DNA of 30,021 nt from DASUXA01 sp036378155 (lineage in GTDB: Bacteria; Actinomycetota; Actinomycetes; Mycobacteriales; Micromonosporaceae): assembly GCA_036378155.1 (NCBI GenBank), contig DASUXA010000064.1, positions 1-30,021 on the forward strand. The letters run 5' to 3'. The notes below the pieces were generated by a model. The model ran no database searches and had not been told where the DNA came from. It saw only the letters and a list, made by a program, of their open reading frames with translations. Of this stretch, positions 23,963 to 30,021 are shown piece after piece. Positions within the stretch are counted from its first letter, which is position 1, and every line of letters begins with the position of its first letter. The translations under genes and the position numbers were made by a program.

Positions 23963-24220
23963 TCACGGCAGGTGCGCGGTTCGGGCCGTGCGCCGCCGGC
24001 GACCGAGCACATACGTCCCGGTGGTCACCGACCACAGTGGTACGCGGCGGACCACGCCGAGCGCCCCGACCGCGACCGACGTGACCCGCCGGAGACCCCA
24101 CCGACGCCCGTGCCGGCCCCGGCTCGCCGTGGCGGCGAGCCGATACCGTGTCGCCTGTTCGATCAATTCGTTCTCGTGCTGCTTGGCGATCAGGATGTGG
24201 ATCTCCGGATGAGTGAACAT
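23963..24220 (-). CDS. Small conserved actinobacterial protein, function unknown
   Basis: 85 residues from the ATG at 24220, with AGGAGCG just upstream. It begins MFTHPEIHILIAKQHENELIEQA, a pattern seen in many small actinobacterial proteins (HPE, then a short helix rich in Gln/Glu), followed by an Arg-rich segment, a hydrophobic stretch (VTSVAVGALGVV) and a basic tail. The hydrophobic part may touch the membrane. The frame is open back to 24310, but the conserved start is at 24220. It diverges from the second two-component operon across about 290 bp. I do not recognise a defined function. Confidence 0.65.
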   Translation of the reverse strand: MFTHPEIHILIAKQHENELIEQATRYRLAATASRGRHGRRWGLRRVTSVAVGALGVVRRVPLWSVTTGTYVLGRRRRTARTAHLP

Positions 24221-24360
24221 CTGCGCTCCTCGGCTGTGGCGCGCCCGCTGCGGCGACGAGCCCGGTCGACCGCCGCCCGGCGGCTGCGGGTCCCCGCCAC
24301 GCGCACCCAATACGCGTACCTACGCAGCCCGGTGTCACCCGGTTCGGCAGCAGCGACATC

Positions 24361-24377
24361 TTCACAATTCGTTCACG
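24361..24377 (+). promoter_or_regulatory. TTCAC direct repeats, candidate regulator site
   Basis: TTCAC at 24361-24365 and again at 24372-24376, an 11-bp period like the PHO-box-type sites of OmpR-family regulators. A possible -10, TACGCT, lies at 24409-24414, which puts the repeats about 50 bp before a start site, suited to an activator. The site is in the 294-bp divergent region between the small protein gene and the response-regulator gene; that region holds nothing else I recognise. Autoregulation by the downstream regulator is inferred. Confidence 0.45.
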
Positions 24378-24514
24378 TCGCCGCCCCGGGTCGCGCGCAA
24401 CCGATCCCTACGCTGCTGTACGGCGGCGGTCGACCGGAGTCCGGTCGGCTCGGCGGCCACCCGGCGTGCGGCACGGGGGCGCACGCACCGGACAGGTCCG
24501 AAAGAGGTGTACGG

Positions 24515-25192
24515 GTGAGCAGTCAGCGCACCGTGCTGGTAGTCGAGGACGAGCCGACGATCGCCACGGCGGTGGCGGACCGGCTGCGGGCGGAGGGGTT
24601 CGCGGTACACGTCGCGGACGACGGACCCCACGCGGTCGAGGCCGCCCGCCGGCTGCGCCCGGACGCCGTGGTCCTCGACGTCATGCTGCCCCGCTTCGAC
24701 GGGCTGGAGGTGTGCCGCCGGCTGCAGGCCGAGCGCCCGGTCCCGGTACTCATGCTCACCGCGCGCGACGACGAGACCGACGTGCTGATCGGGCTCGCCG
24801 TCGGCGCCGACGACTACCTGACGAAGCCGTTCTCGATGCGCGAGCTGGCGGCACGGGTACACGCGCTGCTGCGACGAATGACGAAGATCGCCGCCCAGGA
24901 CCCACCGATCGTGCTGGGCGACCTGGAGATCAGCCGGGCGGAACGGCGGGTCGTCCGGGGCGGGCACGAGGTCCATCTCACCCCGACCGAGTTCGACCTG
25001 CTGGTACACCTCGCCGGTCGACCGCGCGCGGTGGTGCCCCGCGAGCGGCTGCTGGCGGAGGTGTGGGGCTGGGCGGACGCGTCGGGCACCCGTACCGTCG
25101 ACAGCCACGTCAAAGGTCTGCGCCGCAAGCTCGGCAGCGACCTCATCCGGACGGTGCACGGCGTCGGGTACGCGCTGGAGGTCGGGCGGTGA
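24515..25192 (+). CDS. OmpR/PhoB-family response regulator
   Basis: 225 residues from the GTG at 24515, after GAGGTG. The receiver has acidic pair Glu11-Asp12, phosphoacceptor Asp55 in VVLDVMLPRFDGLEV, Thr82 in LMLTARDD and Lys104 in YLTKPFS. The winged helix (about 128-225) reads LTPTEFDLLVHLAGRPRAVV, then VDSHVKGLRRKLG, ending RTVHGVGYALEV. It is an all-standard regulator that should activate or repress promoters after phosphorylation by the kinase encoded next, whose GTG overlaps this gene's stop (GTGA). TTCAC repeats about 140 bp upstream suggest self-regulation. The inducing signal and regulon are unknown. Confidence 0.93.
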   Translation: MSSQRTVLVVEDEPTIATAVADRLRAEGFAVHVADDGPHAVEAARRLRPDAVVLDVMLPRFDGLEVCRRLQAERPVPVLMLTARDDETDVLIGLAVGADDYLTKPFSMRELAARVHALLRRMTKIAAQDPPIVLGDLEISRAERRVVRGGHEVHLTPTEFDLLVHLAGRPRAVVPRERLLAEVWGWADASGTRTVDSHVKGLRRKLGSDLIRTVHGVGYALEVGR

Positions 25193-26259
25193 ACACCGTC
25201 CACGCCGTCGCGGCGCGACTGTTCGGCTGGCTGCCCCGCCCGTTGGATCCGGTACGGTCGATCAAGGCGAAGCTGTCGCTGGCGCTGGGTTTCGCGGGCG
25301 GTGTCGGGCTGCTCGTGCTGTGGTACAGCCTGGACTGGATGCGGCTGCGCGCCGGGCTGCTCGCGGTCGCCGTCGCTCTCGCCTTGGTCACCCTGCAGGT
25401 GATGGCGCACGGCGCGACGGTGCCGCTGCGTGAGATGACCGTCGCGGCGAAGGCGATGGCGCGCGGCGACTACACCCGCCGCATCCACACCAGGTCGCAG
25501 GACGAGGTCGGCGAACTCGCCGCCGCGTTCAACCTGATGGCGGCGGACCTCGCGGCGGCGGACCGGCAGCGCCGTGAGCTGATCGCCAACGTGTCGCACG
25601 AGTTGCGCACTCCGATCACGGCGCTGCGCGGGCTGCTCGAGAACATCGTGGACGGTGTGGCGCAGGCGGAGCCGGAGACGATGCGGACCGCTTTGACGCA
25701 GACGCAACGACTCGGTCGGCTGGTCGCCGAACTGCTCGACCTGTCCCGCCTCGACGCCGGTGTCACGCCGATGACGCGGGAGGACATCGCCGTGGACGGG
25801 TTCATCCGCGCCGTCGTCGCCGAGGCGGAGGTCAACACCGCCGGCGCCGGTCGTGACGTCGGGTTCGCCGTCGATCTGCCGGGCGTGCCGGTCAGCGTCC
25901 CCGGCGATCCGGAACGGCTGCACCAGGTGTTCGCCAACCTGCTCGACAACGCGGCGAGGCACAGCCCGCCCGGCGCGACCGTGCGGGTGCGCGTCGAGCG
26001 GCACGGCGACGAGGTGCTGTTCGCAGTCGTCGACGAGGGCGAGGGCATCCCGGCGACCGAGCGCGAACGGGTCTTCGAACGCTTCACCCGGGGCGAGCGC
26101 GCCACCGGCGGCGGCACCGGGTTGGGTCTGGCGATCGCCCGGTGGGTGGTCCACCTGCATCACGGAACGATCGCCGTCGTCGATCCGACACCCGACGGGC
26201 GTACCGGGGGCTGCCACATCCACGTGCGCCTTCCCGCCCTGTCGCCCCCGCACAACTAA
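25189..26259 (+). CDS. Sensor histidine kinase with minimal extracytoplasmic loop
   Basis: 356 residues. Two membrane helices (about 30-48 and 54-74) are joined by only about six residues, so there is no outside sensor domain and the signal is probably sensed in or at the membrane. A HAMP-like segment (77-130) leads to ANVSHELRTPITALRG with phosphoacceptor His137. The ATPase part has the N box FANLLDNAARHS, VVDEGEGIP, FERFTRGE and GTGLGLAIARW. It pairs with the overlapping response regulator upstream. A DUF4173 membrane protein follows after 65 bp and may be a target or part of the same unit, although a small hairpin lies between. Confidence 0.92.
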   Translation: MNTVHAVAARLFGWLPRPLDPVRSIKAKLSLALGFAGGVGLLVLWYSLDWMRLRAGLLAVAVALALVTLQVMAHGATVPLREMTVAAKAMARGDYTRRIHTRSQDEVGELAAAFNLMAADLAAADRQRRELIANVSHELRTPITALRGLLENIVDGVAQAEPETMRTALTQTQRLGRLVAELLDLSRLDAGVTPMTREDIAVDGFIRAVVAEAEVNTAGAGRDVGFAVDLPGVPVSVPGDPERLHQVFANLLDNAARHSPPGATVRVRVERHGDEVLFAVVDEGEGIPATERERVFERFTRGERATGGGTGLGLAIARWVVHLHHGTIAVVDPTPDGRTGGCHIHVRLPALSPPHN

Positions 26260-26280
26260 CCGCTTCCCCATCCCCACCGA

Positions 26281-26297
26281 CCGCGCGTCCCGCGCGG
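26281..26297 (+). terminator. Short GC hairpin after the kinase gene
   Basis: CCGCGCG, TCC, CGCGCGG: a 7-bp perfect stem 21 bases after the kinase stop and 27 bases before the next start. It is short, and termination here is uncertain; it may only attenuate read-through. Confidence 0.3.
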
Positions 26298-26324
26298 CCG
26301 GACGAGGTCACGCACCCGGAGGAC

Positions 26325-28157
26325 ATGGTGACAACTTCGCAACCCGGTACCTCGGAGCCGCACGGCGGCAGCGACGGCGGGTCGCAGCCCGGCACCGCCG
26401 ACGCGGAACCCCCGGCGGATCGACCGGCCCCGGTACCGCCGACGGTTCCGATGCCGACGCACGGACAGGTCCCGCCGACCGCGCCGATCCCGCCGCACGG
26501 ACAGGTCCCGCCGACCGCCCAGGTACCGCCGCCGGCTGCGCCCCCACCGGGGTTCGGTCCGACCGTGCCGCACCCCCCGATGCCGCACCCCCCGATGCCG
26601 CACCAGCCCGTGCCGTACCCGGGGCTGCCCTACCCGCCGCCGATGCGTGCGCCGCTGCCGCCGAAGCCGCGCCGCTGGCCCGGTCCGGAGCGTCCGGCGG
26701 CGCCGGTCGCCGCCACCGCCGTGCTCGCCGCCGCGGCGCTCGGTGCCTTCGCCATCCCGCTGGACCGGTCGGGTCTCGGCTGGCTGGTCGCCGCCGTCGC
26801 CGCCGTCGCCGCGGTCGCCGTCGCCGGACGTCCGGTCGCGACCGCGTCGACGCAGGCGGACGTGACGGCGCCGGCGAGCGATCCGGTCGGCTGGTACCTG
26901 TGGGCGGCGGCGACGGTCGCCCTGCTCGGAGTGGGTACCGTTCGCGCCGCCGGCTGGCTGTTCCTGCTGTGCCTGCTGACCTCGCTGCTCACCGGCGCTC
27001 TGGCGGTACTGCGCGGACGTTCCGTGCTCGCCCTGGGATTCGGCATCGGCACCAGCCCGGTCGCGGCGGTACGCGGGTTGGCGTGGCTGTCGCGGGGCGC
27101 GGCGGCGTTCCGCCGGGTGCGCGGCACGGTGCCGCGTGCCCGCGTCGCGGCGCCGATCGGTATCGCCTTCGCGCTGCTGCTGGTGTTCGGCGCGCTGTTC
27201 GCGTCCGCCGACGCCGCGTTCGCCAGGCTGCTCAGCGAGGTGGTACCGGATCTCACGTTCTGGACGGTGTTCCGCTGGCTGATGCTGCTGCCGGTCATCG
27301 CGGCGATGCTCGCCGCCGCCGCGTTCCTGAAGGCGGCGCCGCCGCGTACCGCCGACCTCGACGAACCGCGGTACCAGCCGGTGCGCCGGTTGGAGTGGGT
27401 GATCCCACTGACCGCGCTCGACCTGCTGTTCGGCGCGTTCGTACTGGTCCAGTCGGCGGTTCTGTTCGGTGGTGAGCGGCACGTGCTCACCACCGCCGGG
27501 CTGACCTACGCGCAGTACGCCCGCAGCGGGTTCTGGCAGTTGCTCGTGGTCACCGGGTTGACGCTGCTGGTGCTCGCCGGTGCGGTCCGCTGGGCGCCGC
27601 GCGCGGACGAGGGCGACCGTACCGTGGTCCGGGTGCTGCTCGGCGTCCTCGCCGGGTTGACGCTGGTCATCGTCGCCTCCGCGCTGTACCGGATGGTCGT
27701 GTACGCCGACGCGTACGGGCTGACGCGGCTGCGCGTCCTCGTCTTCGCCTGCGAGTTGTGGCTCGGCACGATCTTCGTGATGGTGCTGGTCGCCGGTATC
27801 CGGCTCCGGGCGCCCTGGCTGCCCCGCGCGGTGGTCGCGGCGGGTGTGTTCGCGCTGCTCAGCCTCGCGGCGGTCGACCCGGACCGGACCATCGCCGCGT
27901 GGAACCTCGACCACGGCAAGGTGGACGTGGTGTACCTGCGCGACCTGTCCGCCGACGCGGTGCCCGCCCTGGACCGCGCCCCCGCCTCGCTGCGCGCCTG
28001 CCTGCTCAGCCACAACGCCGAGGGGCTGGCTCGCCGACCCGACGACTGGCGCGGGTTCAACCTCGCGCGGGATCGCGCCCGCGCGATCCTGGCTGCCCGA
28101 CCGGTCGCGTACGGCGTCACGTCGTGCTACCGCCCGAGCGGTCCCCGGCCCAGGTAA
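26325..28157 (+). CDS. Proline-rich DUF4173 multi-pass membrane protein
   Basis: About 610 residues. The first ~115 are a disordered Pro/Gly/His-rich cytoplasmic tail with short repeats (HGQVPPTA twice; PHPPM twice). Then come about 11-13 membrane helices, and the segment LTYAQYARSGFWQLLVVTGL is the DUF4173 signature. The end, WNLDHGKVDVVYLRDLSADAVPAL, is an extracytoplasmic region common in this family. The function of DUF4173 is not established. GGAGG at 26318-26322 is only two bases from the ATG at 26325 but five from the next codon, GTG 26328, so the true start may be 26328. It follows the two-component genes, and a strong hairpin ends it. Confidence 0.82.
   Translation: MVTTSQPGTSEPHGGSDGGSQPGTADAEPPADRPAPVPPTVPMPTHGQVPPTAPIPPHGQVPPTAQVPPPAAPPPGFGPTVPHPPMPHPPMPHQPVPYPGLPYPPPMRAPLPPKPRRWPGPERPAAPVAATAVLAAAALGAFAIPLDRSGLGWLVAAVAAVAAVAVAGRPVATASTQADVTAPASDPVGWYLWAAATVALLGVGTVRAAGWLFLLCLLTSLLTGALAVLRGRSVLALGFGIGTSPVAAVRGLAWLSRGAAAFRRVRGTVPRARVAAPIGIAFALLLVFGALFASADAAFARLLSEVVPDLTFWTVFRWLMLLPVIAAMLAAAAFLKAAPPRTADLDEPRYQPVRRLEWVIPLTALDLLFGAFVLVQSAVLFGGERHVLTTAGLTYAQYARSGFWQLLVVTGLTLLVLAGAVRWAPRADEGDRTVVRVLLGVLAGLTLVIVASALYRMVVYADAYGLTRLRVLVFACELWLGTIFVMVLVAGIRLRAPWLPRAVVAAGVFALLSLAAVDPDRTIAAWNLDHGKVDVVYLRDLSADAVPALDRAPASLRACLLSHNAEGLARRPDDWRGFNLARDRARAILAARPVAYGVTSCYRPSGPRPR
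26459..26518 (+). repeat. In-frame 24-bp repeat coding HGQVPPTA
   Basis: A 24-bp unit starting GCACGGACAGGTCCC occurs at 26459-26482 and 26495-26518, 36 bp apart, with identical bases including third positions. Identity at synonymous sites points to recent duplication within the proline-rich tail. Confidence 0.75.
26566..26610 (+). repeat. 15-bp tandem repeat coding PHPPM
   Basis: TGCCGCACCCCCCGA is present twice in tandem (26566-26595), and a diverged third unit follows to 26610. It lies in the disordered tail of the DUF4173 protein. Copy number may vary between strains. Confidence 0.7.
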
Positions 28158-28171
28158 CGCCCCGGGTTGTG

Positions 28172-28202
28172 GGGGCGGGACCCGCGACGCGGGTCCCGCC
28201 CC
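28172..28202 (+). terminator. Hairpin terminator after the DUF4173 gene
   Basis: A perfect 14-bp stem, GGGGCGGGACCCGC with its complement at 28189-28202, around a GAC loop. It begins 14 bases past the stop at 28157 and is the probable end of the two-component/DUF4173 transcription unit. Confidence 0.8.
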
Positions 28203-28248
28203 TGCCGGAGGTAACGCCCCTGCCGGCGCATGCCTCGCATCCCAGTTG

Positions 28249-28272
28249 TGGTACGTTGGTACCATGGTACCA
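28249..28272 (+). promoter_or_regulatory. Triple 8-bp repeat/palindrome covering a start codon
   Basis: Three adjacent 8-bp units, TGGTACGT then TGGTACCA twice, at 28249, 28257 and 28265. The last two form a perfect 16-bp palindrome (28257-28272) with the ATG of the small regulator gene at its centre. Ribbon-helix-helix proteins often bind arrays of short repeats, so this may be an autoregulatory operator. At the RNA level the palindrome could hide the start codon. Confidence 0.55.
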
Positions 28273-28509
28273 GTCGAACGGGTGCAGACCGGTCTGCGCA
28301 TCGAACGCACCCTCCTCAAGGTCCTCAAAGGACTCGCCGAATACCTCGACATGTCGCTCGGCGACCTCGTCGAGGGCATCGCCCTGCACGCGTTCGAGGG
28401 CAGGGCGCCATTCGGACCGGACACCATCGCCAAAATCGACCAGTTGAAGGCCGTGTACGGACTGACGCTCACCGCCGACCACGCGCACAAGCTCCAGGAG
28501 GTCCAGTGA
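28264..28509 (+). CDS. Small ribbon-helix-helix-like protein
   Basis: 81 residues starting at ATG 28264. VERVQTGLRIERTLLKVLKGLAEYLDMSLGDLVEGIALHAFEG looks like a ribbon-helix-helix fold: a short strand followed by two helices with a turn at MSLGD. That suggests a small DNA-binding repressor acting as a dimer. No convincing ribosome site precedes it; the sequence before the ATG is a TGGTAC repeat array, so it may be translated from a leaderless or near-leaderless message. Its last codon overlaps the GTG of the SRPBCC gene, so the two form a coupled operon. The RHH call is by pattern only; the alternative is an SRPBCC-linked protein of unknown function. Confidence 0.7.
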   Translation: MVPVERVQTGLRIERTLLKVLKGLAEYLDMSLGDLVEGIALHAFEGRAPFGPDTIAKIDQLKAVYGLTLTADHAHKLQEVQ

Positions 28510-28952
28510 CACGGCACCGGCTCACCGGTCGACTGACCGTCGCGCTACCGCCCGACCAGGCGTTCGTCCTGTTCACCGCGCGCGGCGAGGAACGCTGGGC
28601 GGCGGGCTGGGCGCCGTCGTTCCCGGTACCCACGCCGGACGACGCCGCGCCGGGCACGGTGTTCGAGACCGGCGGGCACCACGCGACCACCACGACGTGG
28701 CTGGTGGTGGACAGCGAGCCGGGACGACACATCCGGTACGCCCGGGTGACGCCGCAGGTCAGCGCGGGCACCGTGGACGTCAGGCTGGACCGGACCGCCG
28801 CCGGTACCACCGTGACGGTCACCTACCACCTGACCCCGCTCGGCGAGGAGGCGACCGCCCATCTGGACGCCTTCGCCGCCGGGTACCAGGACTTCCTCGC
28901 CTCCTGGCAGACGTCGATCGAGGCGGCGCTGGCGAAACCGGCTACCCGCTGA
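28506..28952 (+). CDS. SRPBCC (START/Aha1-like) domain protein
   Basis: 148 residues from a GTG overlapping the previous stop (GTGA), with AGGAGG five bases upstream. The fold is recognised from LTVALPPDQAFVLFTARGEERWAAGWAP at the N-terminus, a central ATTTTWLVVDSEPGRHIRYARV, GTVDVRLDRT, TVTVTYHLTPLGEEATAHLDAF and a long C-terminal helix. SRPBCC proteins bind hydrophobic ligands in a deep cavity. The ligand is unknown. Coupling to a small RHH-like regulator suggests a ligand-responsive pair, but this is speculative. A GGTACC-centred palindrome follows its stop. Confidence 0.82.
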   Translation: MTRHRLTGRLTVALPPDQAFVLFTARGEERWAAGWAPSFPVPTPDDAAPGTVFETGGHHATTTTWLVVDSEPGRHIRYARVTPQVSAGTVDVRLDRTAAGTTVTVTYHLTPLGEEATAHLDAFAAGYQDFLASWQTSIEAALAKPATR

Positions 28953-28955
28953 ACG

Positions 28956-28969
28956 GCTCGGTACCGAGC
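28956..28969. terminator. 14-bp perfect palindrome between convergent genes
   Basis: GCTCGGTACCGAGC, three bases past the SRPBCC stop and 32 bases from the end of the convergent oxidoreductase gene. It could act as a weak bidirectional terminator. It resembles the GGTACC-centred palindrome at 1-22. Confidence 0.35.
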
Positions 28970-29000
28970 ACAATGGACCGCAGCTCGCGGGTGACGCCGG

Positions 29001-29435
29001 TCAGGCGGGGTCGAGGACGAACACCGGGATCTCGCGGGACGTCCGGCGCTGGTACTGGTCGTAGTCGGGAAACGCCTCGACGGCGCGCTGCCACCACGCC
29101 GCGCGTTCCGCACCGGTCGCCAGATGGGCGCGGTACGGCTTGGCGACCGGACCGTCCTGCAACTCGACGTCGGGATGCGCCACCAGGTTGTGGTACCAGT
29201 GCGGGTGGGTGGGCGCCCCGCCCATCGACGCGATCATCGCGTAGCTGCCGTCGTGCTCCACCCGCATCACCGGTACCTTGCGGATCTTGCCGGACTTCGC
29301 GCCGCGCATGGTGACGATGACGACCGGCATGCCGCGCAGCGTGTTGCCCCGCTCACCGCCGCTGCTCTCGTACTCTTCGACCTGCTTCGCCGCCGTCGCG
29401 AAGCGGCTCGGCACGTACTCGCCTGTCAGCCCCAT
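29001..29435 (-). CDS. Deazaflavin (F420)-dependent nitroreductase-like protein
   Basis: 144 residues, the DDN-family size. Motifs are VVIVTMRGAKSGKIRKVPVMRVEHDGSYAMIAS, in which SGK-x-R contacts the F420 phosphate in relatives, and HPHWYHNLVAHPDVELQDG. The C-terminus is EIPVFVLDP. Members use reduced coenzyme F420, a cofactor typical of actinobacteria, to reduce quinones or nitro compounds; the physiological substrate is unknown. The ATG at 29435 starts the conserved part; an ATG at 29456 would add seven residues. It lies 61 bp after the RidA-like gene on the same strand and may be co-transcribed. Confidence 0.88.
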   Translation of the reverse strand: MGLTGEYVPSRFATAAKQVEEYESSGGERGNTLRGMPVVIVTMRGAKSGKIRKVPVMRVEHDGSYAMIASMGGAPTHPHWYHNLVAHPDVELQDGPVAKPYRAHLATGAERAAWWQRAVEAFPDYDQYQRRTSREIPVFVLDPA

Positions 29436-29496
29436 GCGTCCAGCTTGCCCCGGCACGTGCCGCCGCTCAACCCGACGGCGCCGTCCGACGTGGCGG

Positions 29497-29874
29497 TCAG
29501 GACGCGTCGCGGGTCGACGGGAGGTATGCCACCGCGTCGATCTCGAACTTCAAGTCCTCCGGCAGGCAGTTGGTGAGCGTGGTCCGCGCGGGTCGCGGCG
29601 GCGCGAAGTACCGCCGGTACAGGCTGTTGTAGAGCTCCAGGTCGCCGGGGTCGCGCAGGTACGCGGTCACCTTCACCACATCGGACAGGTCGAGCCCGTA
29701 CCCGGCGAGCACGCGGCGCAGATTGGCGATCGAGCGGTCCATCTCGTCGGCGAGGTCACCGCCGACGATCGTTCCGTTCTCGTCGACCGAAGCCTGACCG
29801 GACACGAACAGAAAGTCGCCGGCGCGTACCGCCTCGGAGAAGTTGCCGGTGTTGTCGTCGGGTGCCGCCGTCAT
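29497..29874 (-). CDS. RidA/YjgF-family protein
   Basis: 125 residues, full family length. FLFVSGQASVDENGTIVGG, IANLRRVLAGYGLDLSDVVKVTAYLRD and PARTTLTNCLPEDLKFEIDAVAYL cover the family pattern. Arg97 matches the conserved arginine that binds the carboxylate of enamine/imine substrates, and Glu111 is also conserved. RidA proteins deaminate reactive 2-aminoacrylate or related imines; other subgroups act in different pathways. It appears to be a single gene, with 61 bp before the oxidoreductase gene downstream. The start is ATG 29874. Confidence 0.9.
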   Translation of the reverse strand: MTAAPDDNTGNFSEAVRAGDFLFVSGQASVDENGTIVGGDLADEMDRSIANLRRVLAGYGLDLSDVVKVTAYLRDPGDLELYNSLYRRYFAPPRPARTTLTNCLPEDLKFEIDAVAYLPSTRDAS

Positions 29875-29930
29875 GGTCTACCGCCTTCCGGATGGGACGG
29901 GTCAGACGGCAGGGTACGCGGTACGCGCCG

Positions 29931-29963
29931 CGGTGGGCTCGCCGCAACGCGGCGAGCCCACCG
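29931..29963. terminator. Hairpin at the right edge
   Basis: A perfect 15-bp stem, CGGTGGGCTCGCCGC with its complement at 29949-29963, around an AAC loop. It lies about 57 bp before the RidA start (minus strand), so it probably ends a minus-strand gene to the right of the window. No coding sequence was seen between 29875 and 30021. Confidence 0.7.
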
Positions 29964-30021
29964 ACCACCCGGTCACGGTGACGCTTCTCGCGGGGTCGCT
30001 CGGGTGCCCGGCGCAAGCCGG

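Noticed and set aside
26256..28517. A 753-codon minus-strand open frame opposite the DUF4173 gene
   Set aside because: Low-complexity Arg/Gly/Gln translation with no domain; the plus strand has a clear membrane protein, start and terminator.

Overview
The window reads as chromosome of a very GC-rich actinobacterium. Third codon positions are almost all G or C, many genes start with GTG or TTG, and tightly packed genes share 4-base ATGA/GTGA stop-start overlaps. Two-component systems, STAS-domain proteins, MarR and TPR-LuxR regulators, a deazaflavin-dependent nitroreductase-like enzyme and the many GGTACC/GTAC words would all fit a Micromonosporaceae-like genome. That placement is an inference; no rRNA or other taxonomic marker is present. 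No tRNA, rRNA, CRISPR array or intact insertion sequence was recognised.

Left part (1-4.5 kb), all on the minus strand: a pterin-dehydratase-like/VOC fusion, an FAD-dependent monooxygenase, a TPR-LuxR regulator and a Sco1-type copper lipoprotein. From 4.5 to 11.8 kb lies what looks like a stress and signalling block: a CLC chloride transporter with CBS domains, trehalose-6-phosphate synthase (otsA), a response regulator/sensor kinase/GerMN-lipoprotein operon, and two translationally overlapping STAS proteins, the second with an N-terminal zinc ribbon. The promoter regions of otsA and of the STAS pair share a nearly identical 40-bp element built on GTCAT repeats 11 bp apart. This suggests that one OmpR-type regulator controls both, the best candidate being the regulator encoded beside them.

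From 11.8 to 15.2 kb come a MarR/MFS-exporter operon with palindromes in its promoter region, a PhzF-family enzyme and a DUF302 protein. From 15.2 to 19.6 kb is a reactive-sulfur island: thioredoxin, rhodanese, a CstB-like persulfide dioxygenase-rhodanese, another rhodanese, a TauE/SafE exporter and a broken rhodanese-DUF2892 (YgaP-like) gene. Both divergent promoters of the island carry TACCCC...GGGGTA palindromes typical of CsoR/CstR-family operators, although no such repressor lies in the window. From 19.25 to 20.3 kb the DNA is decaying: a frameshifted YgaP-like gene, a truncated and frameshifted response regulator, and the last part of an MFS transporter follow each other.

The right part (20.3-30 kb) holds a serine beta-lactamase-like hydrolase, a SET-domain methyltransferase, a lipoprotein ending in a strong hairpin, a nucleotidyltransferase-fold protein, a small conserved actinobacterial protein, a second two-component system followed by a proline-rich DUF4173 membrane protein, a small RHH-like regulator overlapping an SRPBCC gene (with an unusual 8-bp triple repeat across its start codon), a deazaflavin-dependent oxidoreductase-like protein and a RidA-family protein.
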